A DNA stretch of 57,705 nucleotides from Firmicutes bacterium CAG:582 (GCA_000435515.1 FR884177.1:1-57705), one strand, 5' to 3'. Positions 35,429-44,654 are shown, counted from the first letter of the stretch. A program made the numbers and translations. The notes: generated by a model from the sequence alone, not told the origin.

Positions 35429-36118
35429 TTAGTTAATTGTTTCTTTGATTCTTCTTATAACTTTTTTTTCTATTCTTGAAATATAACTTTGAGATATGCC
35501 TAACATTGTTGCAACCTCTTTTTGAGTATATTCTTTAGTATTATTAAGTCCATATCTTAATGTCATAATAAGTTTTTCTCGGTCATTTAACATATTAAGT
35601 TCACTAGCCAAATATTTTGCATCTTGTTTTTTACTAACATTTTCTAAAACTATATCTTCATCTGTTCCCAAAACATCTTCTAAAGCTAAAGTATTTCCTT
35701 CAGCATCATAGTTTAAGGTTTCTTCCAAACTAACTTCTACCTTTTTCTTCTTATTTTTTCTTAAAAACATGAGTATTTCATTCGATATACAACGAGATAC
35801 ATATGTAGCCAGTTTAATATTCTTATCTACTTTATAAGTGTTAATTCCTTTGATTAACCCAATTGAACCAATAGATACCAAATCCTCTATATCATAACCG
35901 GTATTTTCATACTTTTTAGCAAGAAAAACAACTAGACGAAGATTATGTTCTATAAGTTTATCTCGAGCAACTTTATCACCCTCGCTGCTTCTAAGAGCAA
36001 GTTCATATTCCTCTTCTTTACTAAGTGGTGGTGGCAAAATATCCGTACTTCCAACAAATAAGCAAGAATCTGCTCTTTTTAAAAACCTCAATATTCTATT
36101 TATAATACTTTTTAACAT
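35429..36118 (-). CDS. sigE: Sporulation sigma factor SigE
   Basis: 229 residues. The N-terminal ~25 residues form a hydrophobic/basic pro-sequence, followed by the conserved STDILPPPLSKEEEY junction, where B. subtilis pro-SigE is cut. Region 2 (NLRLVVFLAKKYENTG, DIEDLVSIGSIGLIKG) and region 4 (KEVATMLGISQSYISRIEKKV) are intact. It overlaps the spoIIGA stop, the gene order of spore formers. Drives the mother-cell programme after engulfment begins in spore-forming Bacillota. SigK is an alternative, but the SpoIIGA linkage decides for SigE. Confidence 0.93.
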   Translation of the reverse strand: MLKSIINRILRFLKRADSCLFVGSTDILPPPLSKEEEYELALRSSEGDKVARDKLIEHNLRLVVFLAKKYENTGYDIEDLVSIGSIGLIKGINTYKVDKNIKLATYVSRCISNEILMFLRKNKKKKVEVSLEETLNYDAEGNTLALEDVLGTDEDIVLENVSKKQDAKYLASELNMLNDREKLIMTLRYGLNNTKEYTQKEVATMLGISQSYISRIEKKVIRRIKETIN

Positions 36119-36846
36119 GTTATCTCTCCTCTTATATTCTCATTCAAAATAATATCAATACTATTTTTTAACACTGATTCATCAATTAATCCCAATAAAA
36201 CATTAACTTCCTTAGAATTAATATAAACCTTATCAACCTTTACACATTTTAAAATTGCTTCATTATTTATTACTTTATATGGTACATAAAATATTTTATG
36301 ACTCTTAAAATTAATTTTATTATTAACCATAATTACAGGTAAATTTGTTATAGGATCAATTAAATTATTTCCAGTATCCATATAACCTTTTAAATTATAT
36401 GTGTTATCTTTATCAATAATTATGCAATCATATATTTTTTTTAAATCAACTTTGTACTTTCTCATTGCATATATATATATTCCTAAAATTATTGGAGATA
36501 TTATAATCATCATAACAATGTTAACTTTATAAGCACTTCCAGTTAACATATATTGACATCCTCCAATAATTATTGTAATTACATAAAAATAAAAAGTATT
36601 TTCAACAATGTTTTTATTTCCAAAAGTAAATATAATCATAATTAGACTTAAGATAAATTTAAAAAATAAAAGAACTATATTATTAAGCCGAATAAACAAT
36701 GTACATATACTAAAGATACCTATAAAAGAACCTATAATAATTTTTATTAAAGGGGTATTTCTTTTTAAAAGAATAGATGTTGAAGTTAATATTAGAAAAT
36801 CATATATAAAATTTATTAAAATTATTAAATCAATATACACTTTCAT
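36112..36846 (-). CDS. spoIIGA: Sigma-E processing peptidase SpoIIGA
   Basis: Membrane aspartic protease that removes the SigE pro-sequence in the mother cell after signalling from the forespore. 244 residues: five N-terminal membrane helices (1-130) and a C-terminal protease domain with the catalytic GYMDTGNNL motif (Asp157), in a half pepsin-like fold that works as a dimer; the LLGLIDESVL segment matches the end of the family. It is shorter than the Bacillus protein (about 309). GGTGATGAT site. Its seven-base overlap with sigE indicates co-translation. Confidence 0.9.
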   Translation of the reverse strand: MKVYIDLIILINFIYDFLILTSTSILLKRNTPLIKIIIGSFIGIFSICTLFIRLNNIVLLFFKFILSLIMIIFTFGNKNIVENTFYFYVITIIIGGCQYMLTGSAYKVNIVMMIIISPIILGIYIYAMRKYKVDLKKIYDCIIIDKDNTYNLKGYMDTGNNLIDPITNLPVIMVNNKINFKSHKIFYVPYKVINNEAILKCVKVDKVYINSKEVNVLLGLIDESVLKNSIDIILNENIRGEITC

Positions 36847-36900
36847 ATCATCACCAATTTAATTTTATATTAAACAATCTAAATATATTGTCAAAACAGC

Positions 36901-36929
36901 AAAAAAAAAGAAGATAATTTTATCTTCTT
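36901..36929 (-). terminator. Terminator after the 36920 gene
   Basis: Minus strand 10-bp stem AAGAAGATAA / TTATCTTCTT with a two-base loop at face value and nine T following; overlaps the stop codon. Confidence 0.75.
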
Positions 36930-37960
36930 GGTCCATGAGGTTCATGAGGTTCATGAGGTTCATCATGAGGTGGAGCAAATGGTGGTTCTCCATTTACTCT
37001 TCGAACGTCATCAAACTTGTTATAAAAGCTTTTTGTTCCATAATGTCCATACATATAATCATAGTATTTACGATACTCTTCTTGTTCCTTATCAGGTTGT
37101 TTATCAGTTTTGTTAGCATCAGTTTGGCTTTTCTCAGCTGCTCTTTGACTACTTTTATACTCAGCATCTTCTCTATATCGTTGCATTTTTTCTTTTTCTA
37201 ATTCATCATCTAAACTTTTAGATGCAATTTTCGAATATTCATAAAACGCATAATTATTTTGATTTTCTCTAATATACGCAAGCAAAGCATCTCTCTCTTC
37301 TTTTTTAGATAAATCGACAGGAACAACATTACCATCTTTATCATAATCAAAAGTTATATTAATATAATCAAAAATACGATAATTTGCATTGTATGGATTA
37401 TCTTTATCGAAATCATATTCCAAACCAGATGAAATTTCTGCTTTAGGAACATATCCATAATATATCTCGTCTTGTTCTCCAGGTCTTTTTGTCATATACA
37501 TATAGTTTTTATTTAATTTGCCATCTTTTAATTTAGGTCCAATACAGATTTCCCCAGAACCATTTGCTTTTGAAGCAAACAATCTAGGTTGATATAGATA
37601 TATAGGCTTTACAACCATTTTATGATTTTCATCAAAACATCTCAAAGTTCCTTTTAATACAACATCTTTATTAATATCAAATTGAAACTCTTCACGTAAA
37701 TTTAATTCAAAAACTTTATTCTTATTTTTTAAACCAACAAAAGAAATTCTTTTTTTCTTATCAATCATGTTTGCTAAATTACGTTTTTTTGCTGCCTCTT
37801 CTTGATATTCTGGTGAACGCTCTAACTCATCTTGTCTTGCACGTTGTTCATTTCTTATTTTTTCATAATGTGCTGCAATAAAATATGGAACATTTTTTAA
37901 AACAAATAATCCACCAGCAATTGCTACCATTCCAAGAACTGTTGCAGTAAATGGATCCAT
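36920..37960 (-). CDS. Membrane-anchored protein with His/Pro-rich tail, unknown
   Basis: 346 residues: N-terminal hydrophobic segment (about 5-28), a helical linker, then a domain of about 170 residues with many beta strands and no known motif (FVGLKNKNKVFELNLREEF ... YRIFDYINITFDYDKDGNV), a charged coiled region (QRAAEKSQTDANKTDKQ), and a tail with three tandem EPH units. The EPH units come from three exact 9-base repeats (36934-36960). Not recognised. AGGAAGTGAT site; single gene between rmuC and spoIIGA. Confidence 0.7.
   Translation of the reverse strand: MDPFTATVLGMVAIAGGLFVLKNVPYFIAAHYEKIRNEQRARQDELERSPEYQEEAAKKRNLANMIDKKKRISFVGLKNKNKVFELNLREEFQFDINKDVVLKGTLRCFDENHKMVVKPIYLYQPRLFASKANGSGEICIGPKLKDGKLNKNYMYMTKRPGEQDEIYYGYVPKAEISSGLEYDFDKDNPYNANYRIFDYINITFDYDKDGNVVPVDLSKKEERDALLAYIRENQNNYAFYEYSKIASKSLDDELEKEKMQRYREDAEYKSSQRAAEKSQTDANKTDKQPDKEQEEYRKYYDYMYGHYGTKSFYNKFDDVRRVNGEPPFAPPHDEPHEPHEPHGPRR
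36934..36960 (-). repeat. Three exact 9-base tandem repeats
   Basis: Plus strand CATGAGGTT three times, encoding Glu-Pro-His units in the tail of the 36920 protein; a replication-slippage-prone microsatellite in frame. Confidence 0.9.
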
Positions 37961-38014
37961 ATTATCACTTCCTCAACTAAATAATATTATATTTTACATA
38001 CCAATGTCAATAAA

Positions 38015-39109
38015 TTACAACTGGTTGACATCATTTTCCTTATATTCAATTAAATGATCGTCAACATTACTAATCGATTCAAACTTTTTACTTATTTTAT
38101 CTGTAGTAGTATGAATATCTTTAACTTCATTAGAAACAGAATCAATACTCTTAGAAAGTTTATCCCAACGTTCTTTATATCTTTTAAATTCAATCCCCAA
38201 TTTATTTAACTCTTCATGAATTACTTTTGTATATTTATCTCTTTCAATATTCTTTAAAATCATACTAATCGTAGATAAAGTGGACATTAATGTTGTTGGA
38301 CCACAAATCCATACTTTTTTATTGTATGCATAGTTTAAAAGATCAGAATGATATGCATTTATTTCAGCGAAAATAGCTTCAGCCGGTAAAAACATTATAG
38401 CTTCATCAGAAGTCACACCATTTATAATATACTTATTAGATATATCATCAATATGTTTTTTTACATCAGCCTTAAATTGTTTAAAAGCAAGTTCTCTTTC
38501 TTGTTTAGAATTGCTAGTATTTGTCATCTTTTCATAGTTTTCTAAAGGAAATTTAGAATCTATACATATTGTGCCTAAAGGAGATGGTGCAAAAATAACT
38601 GCATCACTTATATATCCATTTGGTAAATGATATTGAATATCATAAACACTTCTTTTTTCTCCAAATATATTAGTCAATATATAATTTAAATTTACTTCTC
38701 CAAAAGTACCACGTGTCTTTTTGTCAGTTAAAACACTTTGTAAACTTATTATATCCTTTGATAAATCATCAATGTTTTTTTGAGCTTCATCAATTTTAGA
38801 AAGACGTTCAAGAACTGATGTAAACGTTTTATTAGTTTTTTCTAAGTTCTCATCCAACTTTTCATTTACTTTATCATTAATGTGATTAAGCTTATTTTCA
38901 ACCTTTTCATTCAACTCAGAAAAATCTTTAATCAACTCACGAGCTAAATCATATTTAAAATCTCCCATATTTTTAGTTAAATCATTTTTAAAGTTCGCAA
39001 GTTCACCAACTAAATTAACTTCGTTTGTTTTATCCTTCTTAGAAATTATTAAACTAACTATAACAAGAACTATTAAAACAACTAATAAACCAATTATTAC
39101 ATATTCCAT
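38015..39109 (-). CDS. rmuC: DNA recombination protein RmuC
   Basis: 364 residues: an N-terminal membrane helix (2-24), a long coiled-coil (about 35-130), then the RmuC nuclease-like domain with GTFGEVNLNYIL, PLGTICIDSKFPLENYEKM and MFLPAEAIFAEI. RmuC proteins limit inversions at repeats in E. coli and are predicted nucleases. AGAGGTG site. It is separated by 10 bases from the upstream TVP38-type gene, so both are likely in one transcript. Confidence 0.94.
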   Translation of the reverse strand: MEYVIIGLLVVLIVLVIVSLIISKKDKTNEVNLVGELANFKNDLTKNMGDFKYDLARELIKDFSELNEKVENKLNHINDKVNEKLDENLEKTNKTFTSVLERLSKIDEAQKNIDDLSKDIISLQSVLTDKKTRGTFGEVNLNYILTNIFGEKRSVYDIQYHLPNGYISDAVIFAPSPLGTICIDSKFPLENYEKMTNTSNSKQERELAFKQFKADVKKHIDDISNKYIINGVTSDEAIMFLPAEAIFAEINAYHSDLLNYAYNKKVWICGPTTLMSTLSTISMILKNIERDKYTKVIHEELNKLGIEFKRYKERWDKLSKSIDSVSNEVKDIHTTTDKISKKFESISNVDDHLIEYKENDVNQL

Positions 39110-39119
39110 AATACACCTC

Positions 39120-39734
39120 TTAATCTAAATTTAAATATTTATTAACAATTTTACTTATAATAAATGCAAGTCCCATCATTATAACTATTTTAAGTAAATA
39201 TTCTGGATGAGTTAAACATTCTATTAGAGTTGTTCCAATATAACCCCAGAAATAAACCATAAATACTTTTCCTATCATCATACTTATCATATATTTTTTT
39301 CTACTCATGTTGGATAATCCTGCTGCTATATTTACAGCAAATGCAGGTGTAAAAGGAATAGCAACAAGCATAGCAAGAGATGAAGTACTCATAGTATCAA
39401 CATATTCCATGAGTTTATCCAGTTTTCCCTTCTCCTTCTTATTTAAAAATTTATCAACAAACCATTTTCTAAATCCACTTCTAATTAAAGAAAATGACAA
39501 GAAACAACCTAAAAGAGTAAATATCCAACTTATAAAAAAGCCAAAAAAGGAACCAAATGCATAAAAAACTAAAGTTACAAATACACACAACGGCAAAACA
39601 GGAAGAATTGACTCAACTGTTATAAGTAAACAGCTTATCAATGCTCCCCATATACCTAAATTGGATAAAAATACTTCAATCCATGAATCTAAGTTGGTTA
39701 ATATTTCGTTTACACTCATCAAAACTATATCCAT
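39120..39734 (-). CDS. TVP38/TMEM64 (DedA superfamily) membrane protein
   Basis: 204 residues, five or so membrane helices, with the SNARE-associated/DedA-type core pattern: a re-entrant F/G-rich helix (YAFGSFFGFFISWIFTLLGC) and the later VAIPFTPAFAVNIAAGLSNMS segment. Such proteins act as lipid flippases or undecaprenyl-phosphate recyclers or are of unknown role. The ATG at 39734 is preferred to a GTG at 39743. In tandem with rmuC. Confidence 0.88.
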   Translation of the reverse strand: MDIVLMSVNEILTNLDSWIEVFLSNLGIWGALISCLLITVESILPVLPLCVFVTLVFYAFGSFFGFFISWIFTLLGCFLSFSLIRSGFRKWFVDKFLNKKEKGKLDKLMEYVDTMSTSSLAMLVAIPFTPAFAVNIAAGLSNMSRKKYMISMMIGKVFMVYFWGYIGTTLIECLTHPEYLLKIVIMMGLAFIISKIVNKYLNLD

Positions 39735-39769
39735 TTTAATCACACACCCATTATATAATAAAACAACAT

Positions 39770-39982
39770 TTAAATCAATTGAGTTACATCATAACCTTTA
39801 AGTTCTAAAACACTCACTACTTCCTTACTTTTAATACCATGTTTACATTTAAAAAAATATCTTTTATGCTTGCTTAAATACTTTTCCGGTTCATAGATTA
39901 GCTTTTGATAAGGAATATATTCTATATCCAAATCAATAAGTATTCCATCTCCCTTATAATCATTTAATCTTAATCTTTTCAT
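39770..39982 (-). CDS. Minimal rhodanese-like protein (70 aa)
   Basis: Only the C-terminal half of a rhodanese fold is present: YFFKCKHGIKSKEVVSVLELKGYDV, with the active-site Cys46 in a CKHGIKS loop matching the Cys-x-x-G-x-(R/K)-S cradle. Persulfide carrier activity is plausible, for example delivering sulfur to ThiI, whose own rhodanese domain is missing, but that is inference. No ribosome binding site is visible; a TATAAT at 39988-39993 ends six bases before the ATG, so the transcript may be leaderless. Divergent from the HerA-like gene. Confidence 0.72.
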   Translation of the reverse strand: MKRLRLNDYKGDGILIDLDIEYIPYQKLIYEPEKYLSKHKRYFFKCKHGIKSKEVVSVLELKGYDVTQLI

Positions 39983-40002
39983 AGTATATTATATGTTTAA
40001 GA

Positions 40003-40030
40003 GCTTACTTATGCTATAATTATTGTAAGC
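40003..40030. promoter_or_regulatory. Extended -10 promoter and inverted repeat between divergent genes
   Basis: Plus strand TGC-TATAAT (TATAAT at 40015-40020) for the HerA-like gene; flanking arms GCTTAC (40003-40008) and GTAAGC (40025-40030) form a dyad over the -10 and start site, a possible operator. The -35 is poor. Confidence 0.5.
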
Positions 40031-40045
40031 ATTTGGAGGTTATTT

Positions 40046-41479
40046 ATGTATAAATTTGGAAACATATTGATTGGAAAAAATGAATCAAATGAAGCAACTT
40101 TACTTTTAAGCAAAGCAAATAGACATGGGCTTATTACTGGTGCAAGTGGAAGTGGTAAAACAATTACTTTAAAAGTTTTAGCAGAAGGTTTTTCAGAAGC
40201 TGGAGTTCCGGTATTTTTAAGTGATGTTAAAGGTGATTTGGCTGGAACTATAAAAGAAGGAATAATTAATGATAATATAAAATCAAGAATTAACACTTTA
40301 AATATTGAAGACTTTAAAACTCAAAAATTTCCAGTTGCATTTTTAGACGTATATGGAAAAAACGGATGTAATATTCGAACTACAATTAAAGATATCGGTT
40401 CAAAACTTTTATCAAAAATGCTTAATTTAACGGATACTCAAGGAGGTGTTTTAGCTATAGCTTTTAAAATAGCTAAAGATGAAGAATTAGACTTAATAGA
40501 TTTAAATGATTTAAAAGCAATATTAACCTATATTGGTGAAAAAAGAAAAGAATATTCACTTACATATGGAAATGTTACTTTGCAAAGTATTGGTTCAATT
40601 CAAAGAAATATTTTATCTCTTCAAGAAGAAGGCGGGGATTTTTTCTTTGGTCTTCCTGCTTTTAATATAAAAGATCTGATTCACTTTGATGTTAACACTG
40701 GTTTTGGAAATATTAACATATTTGATGCTCAAACATTATTTCAAAAGCCAACTTTATATGCAACAATCATGCTATGGATATTAACTACAATTTATAATGA
40801 ATTTCCAGAAATCGGAGATACTGAAAAACCAAAACTTGTTTTATTTTTTGACGAATCTCATCTAATATTTAATGAAATGCCAGAATACTTAACAAAACAA
40901 ATAATTCAAATAGTTAAACTTATTCGTTCAAAAGGTGTAGGAATTTATTTCATTAGTCAAAGCCCAAGCGATATACCAACAGAAATCTTATCTCAACTTG
41001 GAAATAGAATACAACACGTCTTAAAGAGTTATACTCCAACTGATGAAAAAGCAATTAAAGCTGCTTCTGATTCATTTAGAAAAAATCCAAACTTCAACAC
41101 TGCTGAAGTTATAAGCACATTAAAAACCGGAGAAGCTCTTATATCTCTTCAAAATGAAGATGGAGAACCAACTATAGTCGATAAATACATTATAGTACCA
41201 CCTCAAAGTATGATAGGAACAATCACTGATATAGAAAGAGATAACTACATTAAATCAACTTGGTTGTATGGAAAGTATGAAGAAAAACTTAACCTCACTT
41301 CAACAAAAGACATATTAAATGAAAAATTAAAGAAAGAAAAAGAAGAACCATTAAAAAAAACTAGAGCAAAAGCAAAAAAATCAACAATGGAAAAAGCAAC
41401 AGAAAGAGTTATTACTAACACAGCTTCATCATTTGGAAGAAAACTTGGTAACTCATTATTTAAAAATTTATTCAAATAA
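40046..41479 (+). CDS. HerA-like ATPase, DUF853 family
   Basis: 477 residues of the FtsK/HerA ATPase superfamily, DUF853 type (YjgR relatives). Walker A ITGASGSGKT at 30-39, DVKGDLAGT (about 66-74), QTLFQKPTLYATIMLW in the middle, Walker B LVLFFDESHLIF and the Q-S-P motif (FISQSPSDIP), then a Lys-rich tail. Members act in DNA processing, often with nucleases; cellular role in Bacillota is not defined. GGAGG site. Own extended -10 promoter and strong terminator. It faces the T4SS operon tail to tail. Confidence 0.9.
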   Translation: MYKFGNILIGKNESNEATLLLSKANRHGLITGASGSGKTITLKVLAEGFSEAGVPVFLSDVKGDLAGTIKEGIINDNIKSRINTLNIEDFKTQKFPVAFLDVYGKNGCNIRTTIKDIGSKLLSKMLNLTDTQGGVLAIAFKIAKDEELDLIDLNDLKAILTYIGEKRKEYSLTYGNVTLQSIGSIQRNILSLQEEGGDFFFGLPAFNIKDLIHFDVNTGFGNINIFDAQTLFQKPTLYATIMLWILTTIYNEFPEIGDTEKPKLVLFFDESHLIFNEMPEYLTKQIIQIVKLIRSKGVGIYFISQSPSDIPTEILSQLGNRIQHVLKSYTPTDEKAIKAASDSFRKNPNFNTAEVISTLKTGEALISLQNEDGEPTIVDKYIIVPPQSMIGTITDIERDNYIKSTWLYGKYEEKLNLTSTKDILNEKLKKEKEEPLKKTRAKAKKSTMEKATERVITNTASSFGRKLGNSLFKNLFK

Positions 41480-41490
41480 AAGACATTATA

Positions 41491-41512
41491 AAGGAGCCAA
41501 ACGGCTCTTTTT
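41491..41512 (+). terminator. Terminator after the HerA-like gene
   Basis: GGAGCC-4-GGCTC stem (GAGCC 41494-41498 / GGCTC 41503-41507) followed by five T. Confidence 0.8.
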
Positions 41513-41521
41513 ACATTAACA

Positions 41522-41555
41522 AAATAAAAATAGCGAGATATTATATCTTGCTATT
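41522..41555 (-). terminator. Terminator of the T4SS operon, after VirD4
   Basis: Minus strand AATAGCAAGATAT / ATATCTCGCTATT stem (one mismatch), then T-rich; overlaps the last codons of the virD4-like gene. Confidence 0.75.
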
Positions 41556-43980
41556 CTTCAAAAAAATCATCAAAGAATGCATCATCTGAAACATCACTAT
41601 CAGGTATTACTTTTGCCGAAGTATCTACAGTTATTGATGGCTCTTCTTTCTTTTGGTCCTTAACTTCATTATTATCCATTTTTGTTACTTTTGTTGGATC
41701 AATAATTCCCGTTAATTGTTTATTTTCATTCATTAATTCATCAAATGATTTAACAGGTTCTGAAGCCATCGGTTTTATATCTTTAGTTTCATCATCCAAA
41801 TGAATTTCTTCAACCGAGTTAACTACAGAAACATCTTCACTCTTTTCGGTTGTTGATTTATTTGAGTTTTCAAACGGATTTGAAATAACTTCTTCTTTCT
41901 TTTCAAATGGATTTTGAACAGGTGCTGCAAATGGATTAAACACTTCCTTATTATCATTAATTGAAGGAGTGTTTCCTCCTATAGAGTTTTCTTGTTTTTC
42001 TTGAGCTTCAAGTTCTGCTAGTTTAGCATCTATTCGCTTAACCATTTCATCAACATCAAATGTTGGAAGTTTTGGTTTAACAGGCTCTTCTGTTTTCAAT
42101 TCAGCTGGTTTTGTTGCTGTAGTAGCTGATGCTTCTTTTGCTTTTTCTTCTTCAGCTTTTTTAGCATTTCTTGCAGCCATAAACTCTTCAAATGTTGGAA
42201 TTTTTGGAGCATCTCCTCCACCAAACGGATTTCCAAAAGGGTTATTAAAAGCACCACTTTTACCATCATCTTTAATATTTTTTCTCTTTTTAACGAATTC
42301 TTTTACATCAAATAATTTTATTTCTTTTATTTCTCTAGTTGGAAACTCAGCTTTACCAAATTCCGAATCCCCCCAGTCAGTATCAAATCCTTGTTTTAGT
42401 TTAGTTCTAAAAGGATTCATACGATTTCTTAAAATTATAACTTCATTCATTTTCAACTTTTGTAAATCAGATACGGTAACTAATGGTTGTGAAGCCGTTT
42501 TATCATCTTTTTTAGATTTAACTTCTCCACATAACTTAGAAATTTCTTCTAATGCAGCCAATTCAGTTGTTAAAAGATACATCAAATTACCACAGTTAGA
42601 ACGAATAGTTTCCGCATCTTCTTTTCCATAAACTTCATTTAATTGAGCAAAGTTTTGAATAATAAATGTAAATCTTATTGCTCTAGAACGAGCAGCAGTA
42701 ACCATTGTTGTAACATCTTTCAAAGGTGGCATATTAGCAAATTCATCCAATATAAAATTTGTTCTATAAGGAAGTTTTCCACCATTTGCTTGAGCAACAT
42801 CAATTAAAGTTTCATAACATTGTTTTATAAAAATTGTTGCTAAAGCATGATAAGTTGTTTTTTCATCATGTATAATCATAAATACTGCTGTCTTCTCTTG
42901 ACCAATATCTCGCATATTAAAATCTGAATAAGCAAGCATTTCCGATAATTGTTCACGAGAAGCAAAAAGACGAATCTTTTGACGGAATACAGAAAGAATA
43001 CCACCTCTTGTGTCCGTTGGAGAATTAATCGTGTTACTTGCAAATACATATGGACTTGATGATTCACCTTTTAAAGTAAAATACTCTTTAATATATGTCG
43101 AATTACCAGGAAGTTTTTCTTCACCAATCGTTGTCATATAACTTATGGAATTTAAGTTTACCTCTTCTTCTTTTGCATCTTCAAGCAATCCTAATGCACA
43201 ACCAGAAAAATAGTCTGATGCACTTTTCTCCCAGAATGGGTCTTGTGCTTTTTTATCCTGTAAAATATTTAAAGCAACGTCATCAACTAACTCAACAGCT
43301 TTATCAATATTTCCGGCTTTATATAGCTTATAAGGTAAAGTTAACGGATTCCAAGCATTACCTCTTGTTGGATCACGGAAATTAAGTACAACGATTTTAT
43401 ATCCACGAGCCTTTAATAACTCAGCATGATTTTTATAAATCTCACCTTTTGGGTCAGTTATAACCATTGATTCCCCATGTTTACACAAACTATAAATCAA
43501 AGGGTCAACTACTGCTGTTGTTTTACCTGAACCTGTAACTCCAATTACTAATGTATGGTTTTCACTGTCATCTACCCACATTCTTTTACCATTATTTATA
43601 AACACAACTCCACCAGCAGATGCAGTAACGTCTTTTACACCTACCTCAAATATTTTATAGGCTTTTTTCATTTCTTTTTCTTTACACCAACGTGAATACC
43701 CTTTTTCTTCTTTTTCTCCAAAACTAAGTCCAAATCCTTTTCCTCTTTCAAAAATGGATGATGAAACACTGAAAAATATTGTAGCCAAAACAATAAAAAA
43801 TACTAGTAATGTCCCAATAATATATTTTGAAGTAAAACCCTCTATTGGATTTAATCCATAGAATTCACCATCATTAAGCAATGTAAATACATTCAATACC
43901 GCAATTGAACTAAAGTAAAGTAAAAAAATACAAAAAACACTAAAAATAACCATATCTTTTGGTGATACTTTAAATTTCAT
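41551..43980 (-). CDS. VirD4/TraG-type T4SS coupling protein
   Basis: 809 residues. Two N-terminal membrane helices (about 10-33 and 52-75), then the coupling ATPase with Walker A GVTGSGKTT (147-155), GNAWNPLTLPYKLY, DPFWEKSASDYF, DTRGGILSVFRQKIRL and Walker B NFILDEFANMPPL (408-420). It recruits substrates to the secretion channel. The last ~240 residues are disordered, with five Asn-Pro-Phe motifs and two Lys/Glu helices, ending in an acidic Phe-rich tip (DDAFFDDFFEE). The last gene of the operon, 57 bases after the 44038 gene. A paralogue without membrane helices is at 30822-32069. Confidence 0.93.
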   Translation of the reverse strand: MKFKVSPKDMVIFSVFCIFLLYFSSIAVLNVFTLLNDGEFYGLNPIEGFTSKYIIGTLLVFFIVLATIFFSVSSSIFERGKGFGLSFGEKEEKGYSRWCKEKEMKKAYKIFEVGVKDVTASAGGVVFINNGKRMWVDDSENHTLVIGVTGSGKTTAVVDPLIYSLCKHGESMVITDPKGEIYKNHAELLKARGYKIVVLNFRDPTRGNAWNPLTLPYKLYKAGNIDKAVELVDDVALNILQDKKAQDPFWEKSASDYFSGCALGLLEDAKEEEVNLNSISYMTTIGEEKLPGNSTYIKEYFTLKGESSSPYVFASNTINSPTDTRGGILSVFRQKIRLFASREQLSEMLAYSDFNMRDIGQEKTAVFMIIHDEKTTYHALATIFIKQCYETLIDVAQANGGKLPYRTNFILDEFANMPPLKDVTTMVTAARSRAIRFTFIIQNFAQLNEVYGKEDAETIRSNCGNLMYLLTTELAALEEISKLCGEVKSKKDDKTASQPLVTVSDLQKLKMNEVIILRNRMNPFRTKLKQGFDTDWGDSEFGKAEFPTREIKEIKLFDVKEFVKKRKNIKDDGKSGAFNNPFGNPFGGGDAPKIPTFEEFMAARNAKKAEEEKAKEASATTATKPAELKTEEPVKPKLPTFDVDEMVKRIDAKLAELEAQEKQENSIGGNTPSINDNKEVFNPFAAPVQNPFEKKEEVISNPFENSNKSTTEKSEDVSVVNSVEEIHLDDETKDIKPMASEPVKSFDELMNENKQLTGIIDPTKVTKMDNNEVKDQKKEEPSITVDTSAKVIPDSDVSDDAFFDDFFEE

Positions 43981-44037
43981 ATTTAACCCTACCTTCTCTA
44001 TAAATCATTATAATATATATAACATAATTTTTCTATA

Positions 44038-44646
44038 TTATTTATTCGCGTTTACAATTTTTATTATTCCCACTATAACAAATATAGCAGCAAAAAAACA
44101 TAATATAGCAGCAATAATAATATAAATACTTCTTATCACCTTATTTTGTTTGGTTTCTTGATAAATCTTACTGCTTGTTGTCACAGTTGTTTTAGTTTCG
44201 TTATTTTGTGTGGTTCCTAATGCAGCAGTTGTTGTAGCCTGAGTACTAATAACTTGAGTAGTTGTTGTCGTTGTTTTATCATCGTTTTGAATTATTATTT
44301 GGCTATTGCCTTTACTAACTATGTCAATATATATATTATAACCATCATTTGTTTTTAAAATACTTGATTCTCCATCCACATCATTTTGATCAAAAGTAAC
44401 TTTTACTCTAGTGATATCACTTCCATCATATAGACTATAACTATAAGCATAATTATTTTCTTTTTTTAATGTAACGGAATATTCATTTTCAGATTTATCC
44501 GTATAATAAACATAAATATTTTCAATAGAAGCTGAATTAACATCATCAGCAAATTTAACAAAAAACTCTACTTTTTTATTTTCAGCAAAACAAAAAGTTG
44601 GAAAACTAAATAAACATATTATAAAAATTATTAATTTTTTCATCAT
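44038..44646 (-). CDS. Surface protein with Thr-rich stalk and C-terminal membrane anchor
   Basis: 202 residues: signal peptide (1-21, ending CFA-E), a small beta-rich outer domain (about 22-125), a Thr-rich low-complexity stalk (about 126-165) and a C-terminal membrane helix followed by a short basic end (NANK). No LPxTG motif, so it is membrane- rather than wall-anchored. It sits between the NlpC/P60 gene (8-base gap) and virD4, so is likely part of the T4SS operon, perhaps a surface-exposed accessory. Not a known family. Confidence 0.75.
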   Translation of the reverse strand: MMKKLIIFIICLFSFPTFCFAENKKVEFFVKFADDVNSASIENIYVYYTDKSENEYSVTLKKENNYAYSYSLYDGSDITRVKVTFDQNDVDGESSILKTNDGYNIYIDIVSKGNSQIIIQNDDKTTTTTTQVISTQATTTAALGTTQNNETKTTVTTSSKIYQETKQNKVIRSIYIIIAAILCFFAAIFVIVGIIKIVNANK

Positions 44647-44654
44647 ATGAACTC

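Noticed and set aside
36934..36960. Short tandem repeats as a CRISPR array
   Set aside because: Nine-base units without spacers, in frame within a coding region; no cas genes.
36928..37201. Plus-strand frames rich in VHE / RFM repeats
   Set aside because: They are the antisense reading of the 9-base repeats and of the real minus-strand gene.
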